Positions 6,253-13,619 of a stretch of 51,552 nucleotides of DNA are shown here, piece by piece. Source of the stretch: a virus. The notes beneath the pieces are model-generated. The model was not told the origin of the DNA. It was given only the letters and a program-made list of their open reading frames with translations, and made no database searches. The stretch lies in IMG/VR virus record IMGVR_UViG_3300027987_000379, positions 1 to 51,552 of that record; one strand, 5' to 3'. The position numbers and the translations under genes were made by a program. Position 1 is the stretch's first letter, and each line of letters begins with the position of its first letter.

Positions 6253-6728
6253 ATCTCTCCTATGACCACGGTAACGCCAATAATAGGCCCGCCCTCCTCC
6301 TTTTTTTGGGCCGGAGTAAACTCAAACATCTTATGGGCGGAGATGGCTACGAGCTGGCTATCATCCTCCCAGAGTCCAGAATCGGTAATACTGTCCTCCA
6401 CTGCTCTCACCAGCTTCGATAGGTCTGGCTTTGTAATCTTGGTATTCGGGTATCCAGCCCGAAACTCACCATTTTTTTTAAGATAGTTTGCTGGGATCGG
6501 AAAAACGAACTCGAAATGTCCATGCAATGGCCCTATCATCATTTGTCCATCTAAAAGGCGTGATCTTGCTTGGGCCGCATATAGCGTTACGGCTTTCCTC
6601 CATTGAGAATGCCCTTTGGTGGATTCATAAAGCCTATGCCTGCGGGGGTCATACCTATGGTTCCCCTGCGAAACAGGCACACCAGGGACGATAAAGCGAA
6701 TGGTCTTTTTATCTTTTGTGGTACTCAT
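6249..6728 (-). CDS. rusA: RusA-family Holliday junction resolvase
   Basis: A 159-residue protein of normal RusA length. 'FIVPGVPVSQGNHRY' is the conserved N-terminal strand and 'KPDLSKLVRAVEDSITDSGL' with 'WEDDSQLV' holds the catalytic acidic residues of the family (the D of KPDL and the DD pair). RusA dimers cut four-way junctions, here probably to debranch replicated or recombined phage DNA before packaging. It fits the exonuclease and annealing genes in the same operon. Confidence 0.9.
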   Translation of the reverse strand: MSTTKDKKTIRFIVPGVPVSQGNHRYDPRRHRLYESTKGHSQWRKAVTLYAAQARSRLLDGQMMIGPLHGHFEFVFPIPANYLKKNGEFRAGYPNTKITKPDLSKLVRAVEDSITDSGLWEDDSQLVAISAHKMFEFTPAQKKEEGGPIIGVTVVIGEI

Positions 6729-6738
6729 TTTTTATTTT

Positions 6739-6999
6739 TCAAAATATGGTGACAATTATGAGACATAATAGAAAACCAATGCCGATCATCCTAACCATTG
6801 GCCATGGCATAGGCTTGCTAAGCTTGCTTTCCTGATTCCAGCGTGCCCACTCGAACAATTGCCCTCTCGTCATTCGCCAATGTCTACTAGCGTCAGGCCT
6901 CCATCCGCTATCTTTCAACTTCCATGTGACAGGAGCATGATTGGGTCGCAAAACAAATGGTTTCGATTCGATCGATAACAGCTTCAATTCTGGTTTCAT
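6739..6999 (-). CDS. Tail-anchored membrane protein
   Basis: An 86-residue protein. The first 60 residues are polar, with several tryptophans (TWKLKDSGW, HWRMTRG). One hydrophobic segment ends the chain ('MIGIGFLLCLIIVTIF'), giving a C-tail-anchored inner-membrane topology. Ten bases separate it from the RusA gene. Function unknown. Confidence 0.5.
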   Translation of the reverse strand: MKPELKLLSIESKPFVLRPNHAPVTWKLKDSGWRPDASRHWRMTRGQLFEWARWNQESKLSKPMPWPMVRMIGIGFLLCLIIVTIF

Positions 7000-7010
7000 A
7001 GGTCCTCATT

Positions 7011-7592
7011 TCAGCTAGTCCTAAAAATCGCGCAGTCGCACGGAGGCGTCGCAGGAGGAACATTTGTCCAAAACACTGCACAGTTTCCGGGTGCAACTGA
7101 AGGTTGTCCATGTACTCGCTGTTTGCGAATGATCTTGCCAGTCTTGTCATGCTTCTCTTCTATGGTCTCGCCTCCCCATATAAAGGAAATGCGATTCCTT
7201 GGCCATATGAGCCATCCTGATACAAAAAATGGCCACGGATCTAGCTGCCTTATCGCTTCCACGTTGAATTGACACCACACAAAGCGCATTCGACCCTGAT
7301 GGCGAATTTGTTCCTCAATGTACTTTCGCCACCACGCTTGGCCCGATCGTCGACTTCCAGGATGATTGCAATATGCAACATCACCCCAATCGCAGGCTAG
7401 ACCATCGCCATCATCAGGACTCCATGCGGCAGGACACGGATCATATATCTGGTGAATCGGTGCTCCCAGCGTTCTCGATATCCAATCCCACCACTCAGGA
7501 GGTGTCCACCAATCAGGAGAATAGTCTCGATGCCGGAGACTGATGTTTTCAGGCTGCCTCATGCTATATGCCATTGCCATGAATGAATTCAC
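7011..7592 (-). CDS. Dam-like phage DNA adenine methyltransferase homolog, atypical motif
   Basis: A 193-residue protein with the layout of phage-type DNA N6-adenine methyltransferases (Dam, PF05869): 'DWWTPPEWWDWI' (27-38), 'DPCPAAW' (51-57), then a catalytic-motif position reading 'YCNHPGS' (74-80), a 'GWLIWPRNRISF' strand, and 'APGNCAVFW'. The usual catalytic NPPY/DPPY is NHPG here, lacking the second Pro and the Tyr, so activity is doubtful. It may be a diverged or inactive member, or modify another base. The start overlaps the upstream gene by 29 bases; later Mets are possible. Confidence 0.65.
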   Translation of the reverse strand: MNSFMAMAYSMRQPENISLRHRDYSPDWWTPPEWWDWISRTLGAPIHQIYDPCPAAWSPDDGDGLACDWGDVAYCNHPGSRRSGQAWWRKYIEEQIRHQGRMRFVWCQFNVEAIRQLDPWPFFVSGWLIWPRNRISFIWGGETIEEKHDKTGKIIRKQRVHGQPSVAPGNCAVFWTNVPPATPPCDCAIFRTS

Positions 7593-8073
7593 GACAGTCG
7601 TTGCAGCACTCCAGCATCCTCTGTCTCATTAATTTGATCGTTCTCGTCTTCGGATCCTTATAGACAGAATGCAACGAGCATGATTCTGGACATCCGCAAG
7701 AAAATGCAATGCGTTCTGTTTTGCAGAATCTCATTGCATTGCTCAATGACTTTCTCGTTACGAAGCTAATGCTAGCAAACTGCTTGCATGTGAGTCTTTC
7801 GATCATTTGTGCGATGATTTCCTCGATAGAAAGTGTTGGATCTTTCAGGATCGGAGATACCTTCGTTGCTAGAAGTCTAAGCACGTCTTGTCGTTGCTTA
7901 TTCGTTCTCTTTTTCCCTGAGAGAGGCGAGTGCAGAGCATCTACAACTTTCGTGATCCACGCCTTGTCGCGCTCTCCCAGCTGAGAGCATGATTCCTGTA
8001 GTCGCATTAATGTTCTTGTGCCGGGGGGCAGTCCGATTTTTCGTGCCTGCGCCCCGTTTTTGTGACCTGCCAT
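7564..8073 (-). CDS. Hypothetical protein with C-terminal Cys-rich motif
   Basis: A 169-residue protein. The N-terminal half is basic and helical; the C-terminal part carries 'CGCPESCSLHSVY' and 'CCNDC', likely one zinc site. It lies between the helicase loader and the methyltransferase-like gene, so a role in DNA replication or a small nuclease adapter is possible but not shown. No family recognised with certainty. Confidence 0.55.
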   Translation of the reverse strand: MAGHKNGAQARKIGLPPGTRTLMRLQESCSQLGERDKAWITKVVDALHSPLSGKKRTNKQRQDVLRLLATKVSPILKDPTLSIEEIIAQMIERLTCKQFASISFVTRKSLSNAMRFCKTERIAFSCGCPESCSLHSVYKDPKTRTIKLMRQRMLECCNDCREFIHGNGI

Positions 8074-8111
8074 TTGTCGTGTCCTTTCTTTTCTGGTGGG
8101 TCTGTTTTTTG

Positions 8112-8771
8112 CTACCGTGAAATTCTCCTGTCTCTATCAAAGATAGATTTCCATCTCCCTGAGCCACGCAATCGGGAAATGATTCGCTCACCATATCGTT
8201 CCTTGAATTCTGTTGATTTCAGATTGGTTGTTATGATTGTTCTAGCTTTGCGGCCACTGCAAACGTCGATCAGCTCATCAAGAACAGCGGTCAACCATCC
8301 TTTCGAATCGGCATACTCCGATCCTAGATCGTCAAGTATCATCGAACTGCTTGCATGCCATTTGCGTCTCAGCTCTTGATCATACTTCCATCCTGTCATT
8401 AGCTCGGTAGCTCTCAAAAAGAATGGAGATCGCCCGCCATGATCTCCCTGCCACCTCAATGACGCAAACGTTTTTCCGACACCTGTTCCACCAGACAAGA
8501 CTCGAATCCGCTTGTCATCATCCAGAAAACCATCAAGCGCTTGAACTGCAGGTGCTGCAAGATCGAAGGAGTGTGCATATACATGCTCGCTGATTAAGTT
8601 CGGGGCGCCACCAGACACAAGAACTGATACCCTGCATTTAAATTCCTCAAAAGCATTGCGACGCCTTATTGCATCTTCATTTTCTTTGATCTGCGCATCT
8701 CTCTCATCCCATTCCTCATCTGTGAGCTTGGGCGTTGGAAACTCTTGAAACAAATCTCCAACAGGGACCAT
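8112..8771 (-). CDS. dnaC: DnaC-like AAA+ helicase loader
   Basis: A 219-residue protein in the DnaC/IstB AAA+ group: Walker A 'GGTGVGKT' (94-101), Walker B 'SMILDDLGSEY' (143-153), sensor 1 'IITTN' (179-183), and the arginine-finger region 'RIISRLRGSGR'. It would load the replicative helicase, here presumably the host's since no phage helicase is visible. The ATG at 8771 follows the upstream gene by 17 bases; an earlier ATG at 8840 would overlap that gene by 52 bases. It lies next to the O-like initiator, as in lambda O/P-type replication. Confidence 0.85.
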   Translation of the reverse strand: MVPVGDLFQEFPTPKLTDEEWDERDAQIKENEDAIRRRNAFEEFKCRVSVLVSGGAPNLISEHVYAHSFDLAAPAVQALDGFLDDDKRIRVLSGGTGVGKTFASLRWQGDHGGRSPFFLRATELMTGWKYDQELRRKWHASSSMILDDLGSEYADSKGWLTAVLDELIDVCSGRKARTIITTNLKSTEFKERYGERIISRLRGSGRWKSIFDRDRRISR

Positions 8772-8788
8772 AGACAGCTTTCTGTCAG

Positions 8789-9622
8789 TCACAGCTTCAC
8801 TTCCCCAGACGGATACGAATCGTGCGGATGTGGTTCGCATCTGCCAAACCTGACATCCTTACGAAAGGAGTCACCTCCCTGTTTTTTCGCCAGCAACTTG
8901 TCCCAGTGCTTTCTAAGACCCTCAGGGGAAACGATGACTTTTACCCAAAAAATATCGTTCTGGAACCATTCAATCATCTCGCCCATGTCTTCCCAGGAAT
9001 GCTTGTCTCGCTGATGCATGATCCGAAATACGTTCGACCACTGTAAAATTTTCGTCGCCTTCCTCTCTCCTGTAAGCTTTGCCAGTGTTGAGCCAGGATG
9101 GTTTTTGCAGATGGCAGCAACGAAACTGTCAGCAAGTTGCCTTGCTTCGTGAGGAGTATTCTTTTGCTGAGGGCTCATGGCCTCAGGTGAGGCGTCCCTT
9201 TTCGTCCCTAAAGCGTCCCTTTTCGTCCCGTTTGTCCCTTTTCGTCCCAGCTCCTTGTTTAATCTCCTCCACTTACGACTACGCTCTGTACTCGAATTGA
9301 AATGGAATATCGATTTTTCAAGGAGTTCTAAACCGTTATCTAGATTACAGATAAGCTCTGCTTTCGTTGCCTTTTCGATCCCAAATTGAATGAGTTTCAC
9401 AGGATCGGTGCAATACTTCACTTTTTGAAGTTTGAGGTAGCTGGCCAGGAACTCTGGCGATGAGTACTCCTCTGGGATTTTCCCCCCAAACCCGTTAGCC
9501 CTGCTAATCAAAATTAGATGCATATAAATGGTAGCTCCCCAAAAGCCTGCTTGTATGCATTTCGGATGTTCCATAAGAGCAGGGTCGATATATGCCCACG
9601 CTCTCTTCACTGCGCTCCCCAT
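8789..9622 (-). CDS. O-like replication initiation protein
   Basis: A 277-residue protein. The N-terminal 100 residues look like the winged-helix replication domains of phage O-like initiators ('WAYIDPALMEHPKCIQAGFW'). A low-complexity linker ('KGTNGTKRDALGTKRDA') is encoded by three iterons at 9194-9248, then a helical C-terminal domain ('SWEDMGEMIEWFQ', 'GLRKHWDKLLAKK') resembles those that contact the helicase loader. Placement immediately before the DnaC-like gene supports the role. Its ATG overlaps the end of the repressor-like gene by 16 bases. Confidence 0.75.
   Translation of the reverse strand: MGSAVKRAWAYIDPALMEHPKCIQAGFWGATIYMHLILISRANGFGGKIPEEYSSPEFLASYLKLQKVKYCTDPVKLIQFGIEKATKAELICNLDNGLELLEKSIFHFNSSTERSRKWRRLNKELGRKGTNGTKRDALGTKRDASPEAMSPQQKNTPHEARQLADSFVAAICKNHPGSTLAKLTGERKATKILQWSNVFRIMHQRDKHSWEDMGEMIEWFQNDIFWVKVIVSPEGLRKHWDKLLAKKQGGDSFRKDVRFGRCEPHPHDSYPSGEVKL
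9194..9248. repeat. Three iterons, candidate replication origin
   Basis: The 15-mer GTCCCTTTTCGTCCC occurs at 9194-9208, 9215-9229 and 9234-9248, all in one orientation, 21 and 19 bases apart (about two helical turns). They lie in the middle of the initiator gene, as the lambda origin lies within O, and encode its repetitive linker. This is the best origin candidate in the window. A coding-repeat explanation cannot be excluded without binding data. Confidence 0.6.
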
Positions 9623-9852
9623 GCTTTTCGCGTGAGAGGGACTTGCCCGTCCGTAATCTCTTCAATCGTCCAGCCCATAGCTCTGGTTGGCCGCAATGAC
9701 CCATTCGCAAGACCATAAACAGTTGACGCACTACAATCCAAAAGCGTCATGATTTCAGCGATTGTCTTTTTTTCTTTGTTGATCCAGCGCCCAAACGCTG
9801 TGTTTTCCGAAACCCCTCTGGGTCTCCCCCTGCGCTTTGCTTTCCTACGCAT
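9607..9852 (-). CDS. Cro/CI-like helix-turn-helix regulator
   Basis: An 81-residue protein. After a very basic N-terminus (MRRKAKRRGRPRG) comes a helix-turn-helix: 'TIAEIMTLLDCSASTVYGLA', with the recognition helix following 'CSAS'. The end 'WTIEEITDGQVPLTRKAW' matches the signature of Cro-type repressors ('IE.IT.G.V....W'). It probably dimerises on an operator. Unusually it lies inside the leftward operon, not facing a divergent promoter, and no CI partner or integrase is evident, so it may control early-to-late switching rather than lysogeny. Confidence 0.75.
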   Translation of the reverse strand: MRRKAKRRGRPRGVSENTAFGRWINKEKKTIAEIMTLLDCSASTVYGLANGSLRPTRAMGWTIEEITDGQVPLTRKAWGAQ

Positions 9853-9899
9853 CCCTTAATCCCAATAACATTATACAATGTTTTTGGTCAATCAGAGAC

Positions 9900-10859
9900 T
9901 TATACTTCTTTCACCTCGCCTGTTTCCGGATCAATGCTCTCTGTCTTTTTCAGCTTATCCTTTACAGCCTTGACACCTTTTGCAGCAGGCTTTGACTTCT
10001 GTCCTCTCTGCGCTCTTTTGAAATCGATGGTTTCTTGCCAGGTCGTCTGTCCGTCCTTGATGGTTGTATAGACCTCTCTCAATTCAACAAGCTCAGCAGG
10101 ACTTACTTTCCCAAGGTCATGACCCAAAAACTCGGCCAGATCTTGAGGCATGATATTCAGATCAGAGAATGCATCAGATAGCCTTCTCTTTTCTGCGTCC
10201 GGGTCTTTCGCGGTATTGTCTGAGTTTGTCTGAATAATAACTTGTTCAGCTTCATCTTGAAGCCATCCAGGAATCAGGCGTAATCCATTGGTTCTGATCG
10301 CCTTTGAGACAAGGGCCGCCTGCTTATTCAGGAGCTCATCTTCGCTAGCTTTTACGAGATAGACCGTTTGCCCTGAGCTATTGGTTCGCTTTGAAACGAT
10401 TTCCTGCCCAGATCTAGGGCTGCGCCTTTCGACTGTTTTGGCGATTGTAAGCTGTGTCGTATGGCTCGCATTGCGTTCGTAATCGGTTACGCTTACCGAG
10501 ATGATGCGCTTTTCGTTGTCTTCATAAATCGTAGACTGTGTAGATTTGAGATTTCCCATGATTTGCATTGCTTGCTCAACAAAGCGAATGGAAAGACCCT
10601 CTATCCCTTGTCCGATAGGCTTTCTGTATCTAGCAACCTGCGCAAAGGAAGGCCGTCGACATTCTCTTAAAAGCTCCGAACGAACCTGGTCTAGGTTCCT
10701 TGGTCTCTGCAATGCCATCAGGTACGAAGCTTCCTCGGCGGCTTTCGCCTGTGCAGCCATGGCGCCTGATGCAGTCTCTACGATCGTTGAAATTTGCTTG
10801 CCAGCAAACTGATCTTGGACCACGAGCGCTTTTTCTTCTTGCTGATTATTTGGTGTCAT
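9900..10859 (-). CDS. Probable single-strand annealing recombination protein
   Basis: A 319-residue protein. The core ('GIEGLSIRFVEQAMQIMGN', 'LNKQAALVSKAIR', 'GWLQDEAEQVI') belongs to a phage family usually found beside a YqaJ or lambda-type exonuclease, and I infer the annealing (SSAP) role from that. The C-terminal segment ('FLGHDLGKVSPAELVELREV') is a conserved helical module, followed by a basic, lysine-rich tail that could hold ssDNA. Here the exonuclease is 765 bases upstream in the same operon. Family assignment is by pattern only, so RecT/Erf subfamily is left open. Confidence 0.6.
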   Translation of the reverse strand: MTPNNQQEEKALVVQDQFAGKQISTIVETASGAMAAQAKAAEEASYLMALQRPRNLDQVRSELLRECRRPSFAQVARYRKPIGQGIEGLSIRFVEQAMQIMGNLKSTQSTIYEDNEKRIISVSVTDYERNASHTTQLTIAKTVERRSPRSGQEIVSKRTNSSGQTVYLVKASEDELLNKQAALVSKAIRTNGLRLIPGWLQDEAEQVIIQTNSDNTAKDPDAEKRRLSDAFSDLNIMPQDLAEFLGHDLGKVSPAELVELREVYTTIKDGQTTWQETIDFKRAQRGQKSKPAAKGVKAVKDKLKKTESIDPETGEVKEV

Positions 10860-11091
10860 TTTTTCGCTTTCTTTTCGCTAGATGTTCGAGCGCAACAAAA
10901 ATCATTGATATCACGATCAATATTATCGCGAATAACATGACCAGTCCCAGAGCGATCAGTGTCGGGGATAACACCCACCACCATGACCAGGCGATCACGT
11001 CAATGAGCTTTAGAACTACAAAAATCGTGGTGAGAACGCCGAAGATTCCCATGCCGCCGCCAGCGGCGGAGCCTGCTTTCCTATTGTCCAT
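10846..11091 (-). CDS. Transmembrane Fragile-X-F-like protein
   Basis: An 81-residue protein with two hydrophobic segments around 'VLKLIDVIAWSWWWVLSPTL' and 'LVMLFAIILIVISMIFVAL', then a basic tail. The W-S-W-W-W-V-x-S-P core is the signature of the small phage/bacterial family annotated as transmembrane Fragile-X-F protein (a name only; function unknown). The ATG at 11091 is preferred because AGAGGA lies 6 bases upstream. The stop overlaps the start of the annealing-protein gene by 14 bases. Confidence 0.65.
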   Translation of the reverse strand: MDNRKAGSAAGGGMGIFGVLTTIFVVLKLIDVIAWSWWWVLSPTLIALGLVMLFAIILIVISMIFVALEHLAKRKRKNDTK

Positions 11092-11191
11092 GATTGTCCT
11101 CTCTTGGGTAACTTCCTGAAACCTGCAATGCGACAAAACCACCACGAGGCGGAAGCACTTCGGTTGCGACCCTTCGTTTCATTCCCACAGT

Positions 11192-11551
11192 TCACCCACT
11201 TCGCTTGTTTTCAAACCAACGTTTTGCAATTTGCCCAAGGATGTCTGATGTAAGCATCTTTTTGCGCGCCCATTTTTTGAGTGAGATCTCAGACCCCTCT
11301 TTTTTATGCGCTCTTTTCAATTTTCTCGTGTCTTTTTTCATTTTCTCCGTGTCCTTTTTTTGATGTCTCTCATAGAGAGAGCAGTCTACACTTTTGGGCC
11401 CGTTGCTTGGTAAGCAATCGCACCACGCAATTACATCTGTGCTTCGCTTGTTATTTCCATGATACACCACCCAGTAGGGACAATTGCGATCGCCTGCAGC
11501 GCATCGGATGTAGCCGCAGAAAGGCAAATAGGTGTCAGCACACCATACCAA
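11192..11551 (-). CDS. Cys-rich protein, start unclear (possible frameshift)
   Basis: A 119-residue open frame beginning only at TTG. The N-terminal part is cysteine-rich and zinc-finger-like ('CADTYLPFCGYIRC', 'CPYWVVYHG', 'WCDCLP'), the C-terminal part very basic ('KMKKDTRKLKRAHKKEG'). The coupled ATG that should begin this gene (ATGA overlap with the exonuclease stop, 11627) opens a 30-codon frame that ends at 11535, one frame away from this one. A +1 shift near 11545-11555 would join them into one protein of about 145 residues. Function unknown; nucleic-acid binding is plausible. Confidence 0.5.
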   Translation of the reverse strand: MVWCADTYLPFCGYIRCAAGDRNCPYWVVYHGNNKRSTDVIAWCDCLPSNGPKSVDCSLYERHQKKDTEKMKKDTRKLKRAHKKEGSEISLKKWARKKMLTSDILGQIAKRWFENKRSG

Positions 11552-11627
11552 AACCGTTTTTGCGTTCTGGCGGAAGCTTGGACCGTGGCTCTGCCGGCTG
11601 CGTCGTCGGTATCCAATCTTTTTTCAT
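11535..11627 (-). CDS. 30-codon frame coupled to the exonuclease stop
   Basis: ATG at 11627 overlaps the exonuclease TGA (ATGA). The 30 residues ('MKKDWIPTTQPAEPRSKLPP' then 'ERKNGFGMVC') read like a normal N-terminus but stop exactly where the Cys-rich frame of 11192-11551 starts, in the +1 frame. It may be the displaced N-terminus of that gene, broken by a real or assembly frameshift. Confidence 0.35.
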   Translation of the reverse strand: MKKDWIPTTQPAEPRSKLPPERKNGFGMVC

Positions 11628-12703
11628 TTGCTCCATTTTCGAGGAACACAAAACCTGCGCGTCCCTTCCGTTTTTCTTGTGCTTCGCTTCTGGATTTCAT
11701 CCACTTCACTGTCAAAGGCAGACCTTTTCATATCAGTCACAGAAAGCCTTAGTGCAGCCCATGTCTTCAAATCATGAAAGGCTTCTTTCCAGTCCGTCCG
11801 TAAGGAGTCCTTCGCTTTCTTCCAGGTGATTTTTCCACCCCCATCTGCATCATCGAACACGATGCCCTGATGGTCGCCAATTCTTTCTTTGAGGCTCTGC
11901 ACTAACATTGCCTCTTCTTTGGAAAGAGTCTTTAGCTCCCCTCTGCATTCCTTTAGCAATTCTATCAAACCGCTCGATTCTTCATCCGCACGAATCATCT
12001 GGTCGTCATGTCTGGGGAACCTGCTCTTTAGGTATGCTGTGTAGCTATCCGAGCCATCTGGGGATAGTGGCTGTTTTTCCACGATATGCCTGGCCCAGAA
12101 CTCTCTTGCGGCTGTGATCAGCATATCTTCCAGCCCTTTATCGTGCATGATCACGTAATCAGTTGGGACCCCATCGACAAAAGCGACCAAATCCCATCGG
12201 TCGATATCCGCCCCATAGTAGGCCCTGGCTACGTAGAGGTTCCACGCGCATTGCACCAGCTCCCACGCAGGCACCTCATCTGTCCCTGGCTCGCCATAAA
12301 GGTCTGAGAGCCACGCAGTATGGGTCTTAATTTCAAGGCCCCTGATGGGCTTCTCGGCGGTTTCGATGGACACTGGAACATGGCGCCATGGAATGAAAAA
12401 TGAGTAAACCACCCCGTCAGGCGTTGCCATTGCCCATGGCTCATCAGGATGAATCAGGGTTCCAGGGACATCGACAGCACGCTGATGCCTTATCGCATAA
12501 TCATCCCTGATTGGACCCTCTAGAAGATTCCCCCATTTCATGCGCTCTGTTTCCACAGCTGGGGTCTCTTGTCCCCACTCGTCGTTCAGTTTGTCCATCT
12601 GAACATCGATTGCTGATCCAAACTGGGACACTCCGACAATTTTGGAGATATCGGTTGCGGTGATTCCTTTACGGCGCAATTCCAGTTGCTTATTTGTTAG
12701 CAT
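11624..12703 (-). CDS. YqaJ-family recombination exonuclease
   Basis: A 359-residue protein. 'RKGITATDISKIVGVSQFGS' opens the YqaJ/lambda-exonuclease fold; catalytic positions are E62 in 'WGNLLEG', D96 in 'ATPDGVV', the E-x-K of 'LEIKTHT' (E124, K126) and the glutamine of 'ELVQCAWNLYVA' (Q151). It should digest one strand from double-strand ends to make ssDNA for the annealing protein encoded downstream. The C-terminal 150 residues include a coiled-coil stretch ('KECRGELKTLSKEEAMLVQS'). The ATG is one base after the upstream gene's stop. Confidence 0.85.
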   Translation of the reverse strand: MLTNKQLELRRKGITATDISKIVGVSQFGSAIDVQMDKLNDEWGQETPAVETERMKWGNLLEGPIRDDYAIRHQRAVDVPGTLIHPDEPWAMATPDGVVYSFFIPWRHVPVSIETAEKPIRGLEIKTHTAWLSDLYGEPGTDEVPAWELVQCAWNLYVARAYYGADIDRWDLVAFVDGVPTDYVIMHDKGLEDMLITAAREFWARHIVEKQPLSPDGSDSYTAYLKSRFPRHDDQMIRADEESSGLIELLKECRGELKTLSKEEAMLVQSLKERIGDHQGIVFDDADGGGKITWKKAKDSLRTDWKEAFHDLKTWAALRLSVTDMKRSAFDSEVDEIQKRSTRKTEGTRRFCVPRKWSK

Positions 12704-12704
12704 T

Positions 12705-13058
12705 TTATCCCCTGTCTCGTTTCATCTGCCGTTGTAGCCGTTCGAACTTTTGCTCATTTCGGTCCTGCTCCAACTGTGCTTCCGTTTTTGGCCTGCAGGT
12801 TTCGCGATGGCATTCGAATCGTGGCGCTTCTGGGTCTTCACCTCCATCCAGTCTGGCAATTGGAACGTCCCTACCCTTGTAAAGCACGTGTGTGCCCGCC
12901 TGGCTTGGCCTAACGTCCATCGGAATCCAATTCCCCAAGCTGGACTTAGCCCACAGCATAGGGGCTCCACACCGCTTACAGCGACCCTTCCTAAGCCCTG
13001 CCGTGGACCTAAGCAAGACTCCTCCGAGGTTCTGCTTGGTATCCATTTTTGATGACAT
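12705..13058 (-). CDS. Zinc-ribbon protein, paralog of 5474-5701
   Basis: A 117-residue protein. 'CKRCGAPMLWAKSSLGNW' and 'CHRETC' match the small zinc-ribbon protein at 5474-5701 in spacing and in the W-A-K-S-S core; this copy has longer ends and a charged helical tail ('EQDRNEQKFERLQRQMKRD'). The ATG at 13058 is chosen because AAGGG lies about 8 bases upstream. The frame remains open to an ATG at 13211, which would add 51 residues but has no ribosome-binding site. It is followed by the exonuclease gene after one base. Confidence 0.6.
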   Translation of the reverse strand: MSSKMDTKQNLGGVLLRSTAGLRKGRCKRCGAPMLWAKSSLGNWIPMDVRPSQAGTHVLYKGRDVPIARLDGGEDPEAPRFECHRETCRPKTEAQLEQDRNEQKFERLQRQMKRDRG

Positions 13059-13288
13059 ATTGAACGCCCTTTCTGTTTTCAAAAAGTTCGATTTTGATAC
13101 CCCCACCCTGCTCGCAACTTGCTGCTTTCTTTCAAAAAACCTATTGAAAATGTCCAACTCAGGACCAAAGTGTCCGGTGAACGTCATTTTTTGGCTTTGA
13201 ACGAATCTCATAAGCGTTCAACTTTTACTAAACACTCGCTGCTGACAGCTGGTATCACTATGGTATTCAAAATACCCACCTTTGGCCA

Positions 13289-13482
13289 TTGACAGGTTTT
13301 CGGCCGATCACATATTTTGCTGATATCGTTTGTATGGGCAGATTCGCTCGTTGCTTGCACTGCCTGGCAGGTTCTGGCGAAAGCGTAGCGTTGAGCCAAG
13401 TAGTTTCCCCTCGAAGAGGGAGGATGCCCGCAGGGCTTTCTTTTCTTGCTCCGATAGGAGCTTTGATCCCCTGTATAGGGGA
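13289..13482 (+). ncRNA. Candidate structured RNA: promoter plus five stem-loops
   Basis: A perfect TTGACA (13289-13294), a 17-base spacer and ATATTT (13312-13317; TATTTT one base later) make a good rightward promoter inside a leftward operon. Downstream lie five short perfect hairpins in 123 bases: 13360-13370 (CTGCC/GGCAG), 13408-13420 (CCCTC/GAGGG), 13426-13436 (GCCC/GGGC), 13448-13461 (GCTCC/GGAGC) and 13467-13482 (TCCCCT/AGGGGA). No convincing gene covers the interval; frames on both strands are short or compositionally odd. I propose a phage small RNA antisense to the early operon. The last hairpin has only a delayed T-run. Confidence 0.4.
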
Positions 13483-13502
13483 ATAGAAATATATTTTTGT
13501 CG

Positions 13503-13619
13503 TCACTTTGCCGCATCAAGTTTTCTTTTATCTTCAGTCGACATAAAGCCAGTGATGCTATCTCGACCTGGGGTTATTGTTACAGAGCGGGCCGGAATGT
13601 CGGAAAAGGAGGCCCGTTC
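13503..13619 (-). pseudogene. Tail-fibre motif fragment after an in-frame stop
   Basis: A 38-codon frame that directly follows the TGA of gene 13620-13898 in the same frame and has no start codon of its own until an internal ATG. It contains 'SITGFMSTEDKRKLD', the same motif as the two copies in the late fibre protein 40700-42061 ('AGFMSAADKTKLD', 'NGFMSSTDKTKLD'). It could be a decayed fibre gene, a readthrough extension, or a small gene whose ATGA-coupled start lost one base. As sequenced it is probably not translated alone. Confidence 0.5.

Noticed and set aside
9607-9852. Lysogeny repressor module
   Set aside because: Only one small Cro-like protein is seen; there is no integrase, excisionase, attachment site or divergent CI/Cro pair, so a temperate lifestyle is not supported.
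11431-11715. Leftward 94-residue frame between exonuclease and the Cys-rich gene
   Set aside because: Overlaps the exonuclease C-terminus by 92 bases in another frame and has no start signal; looks like a shadow.
13208-13519. Leftward 103-residue frame, and a 79-residue one in another frame, across the hairpin block
   Set aside because: Several frames of similar length are open here at once on both strands, no start has a ribosome-binding site, and the DNA is dominated by short inverted repeats.
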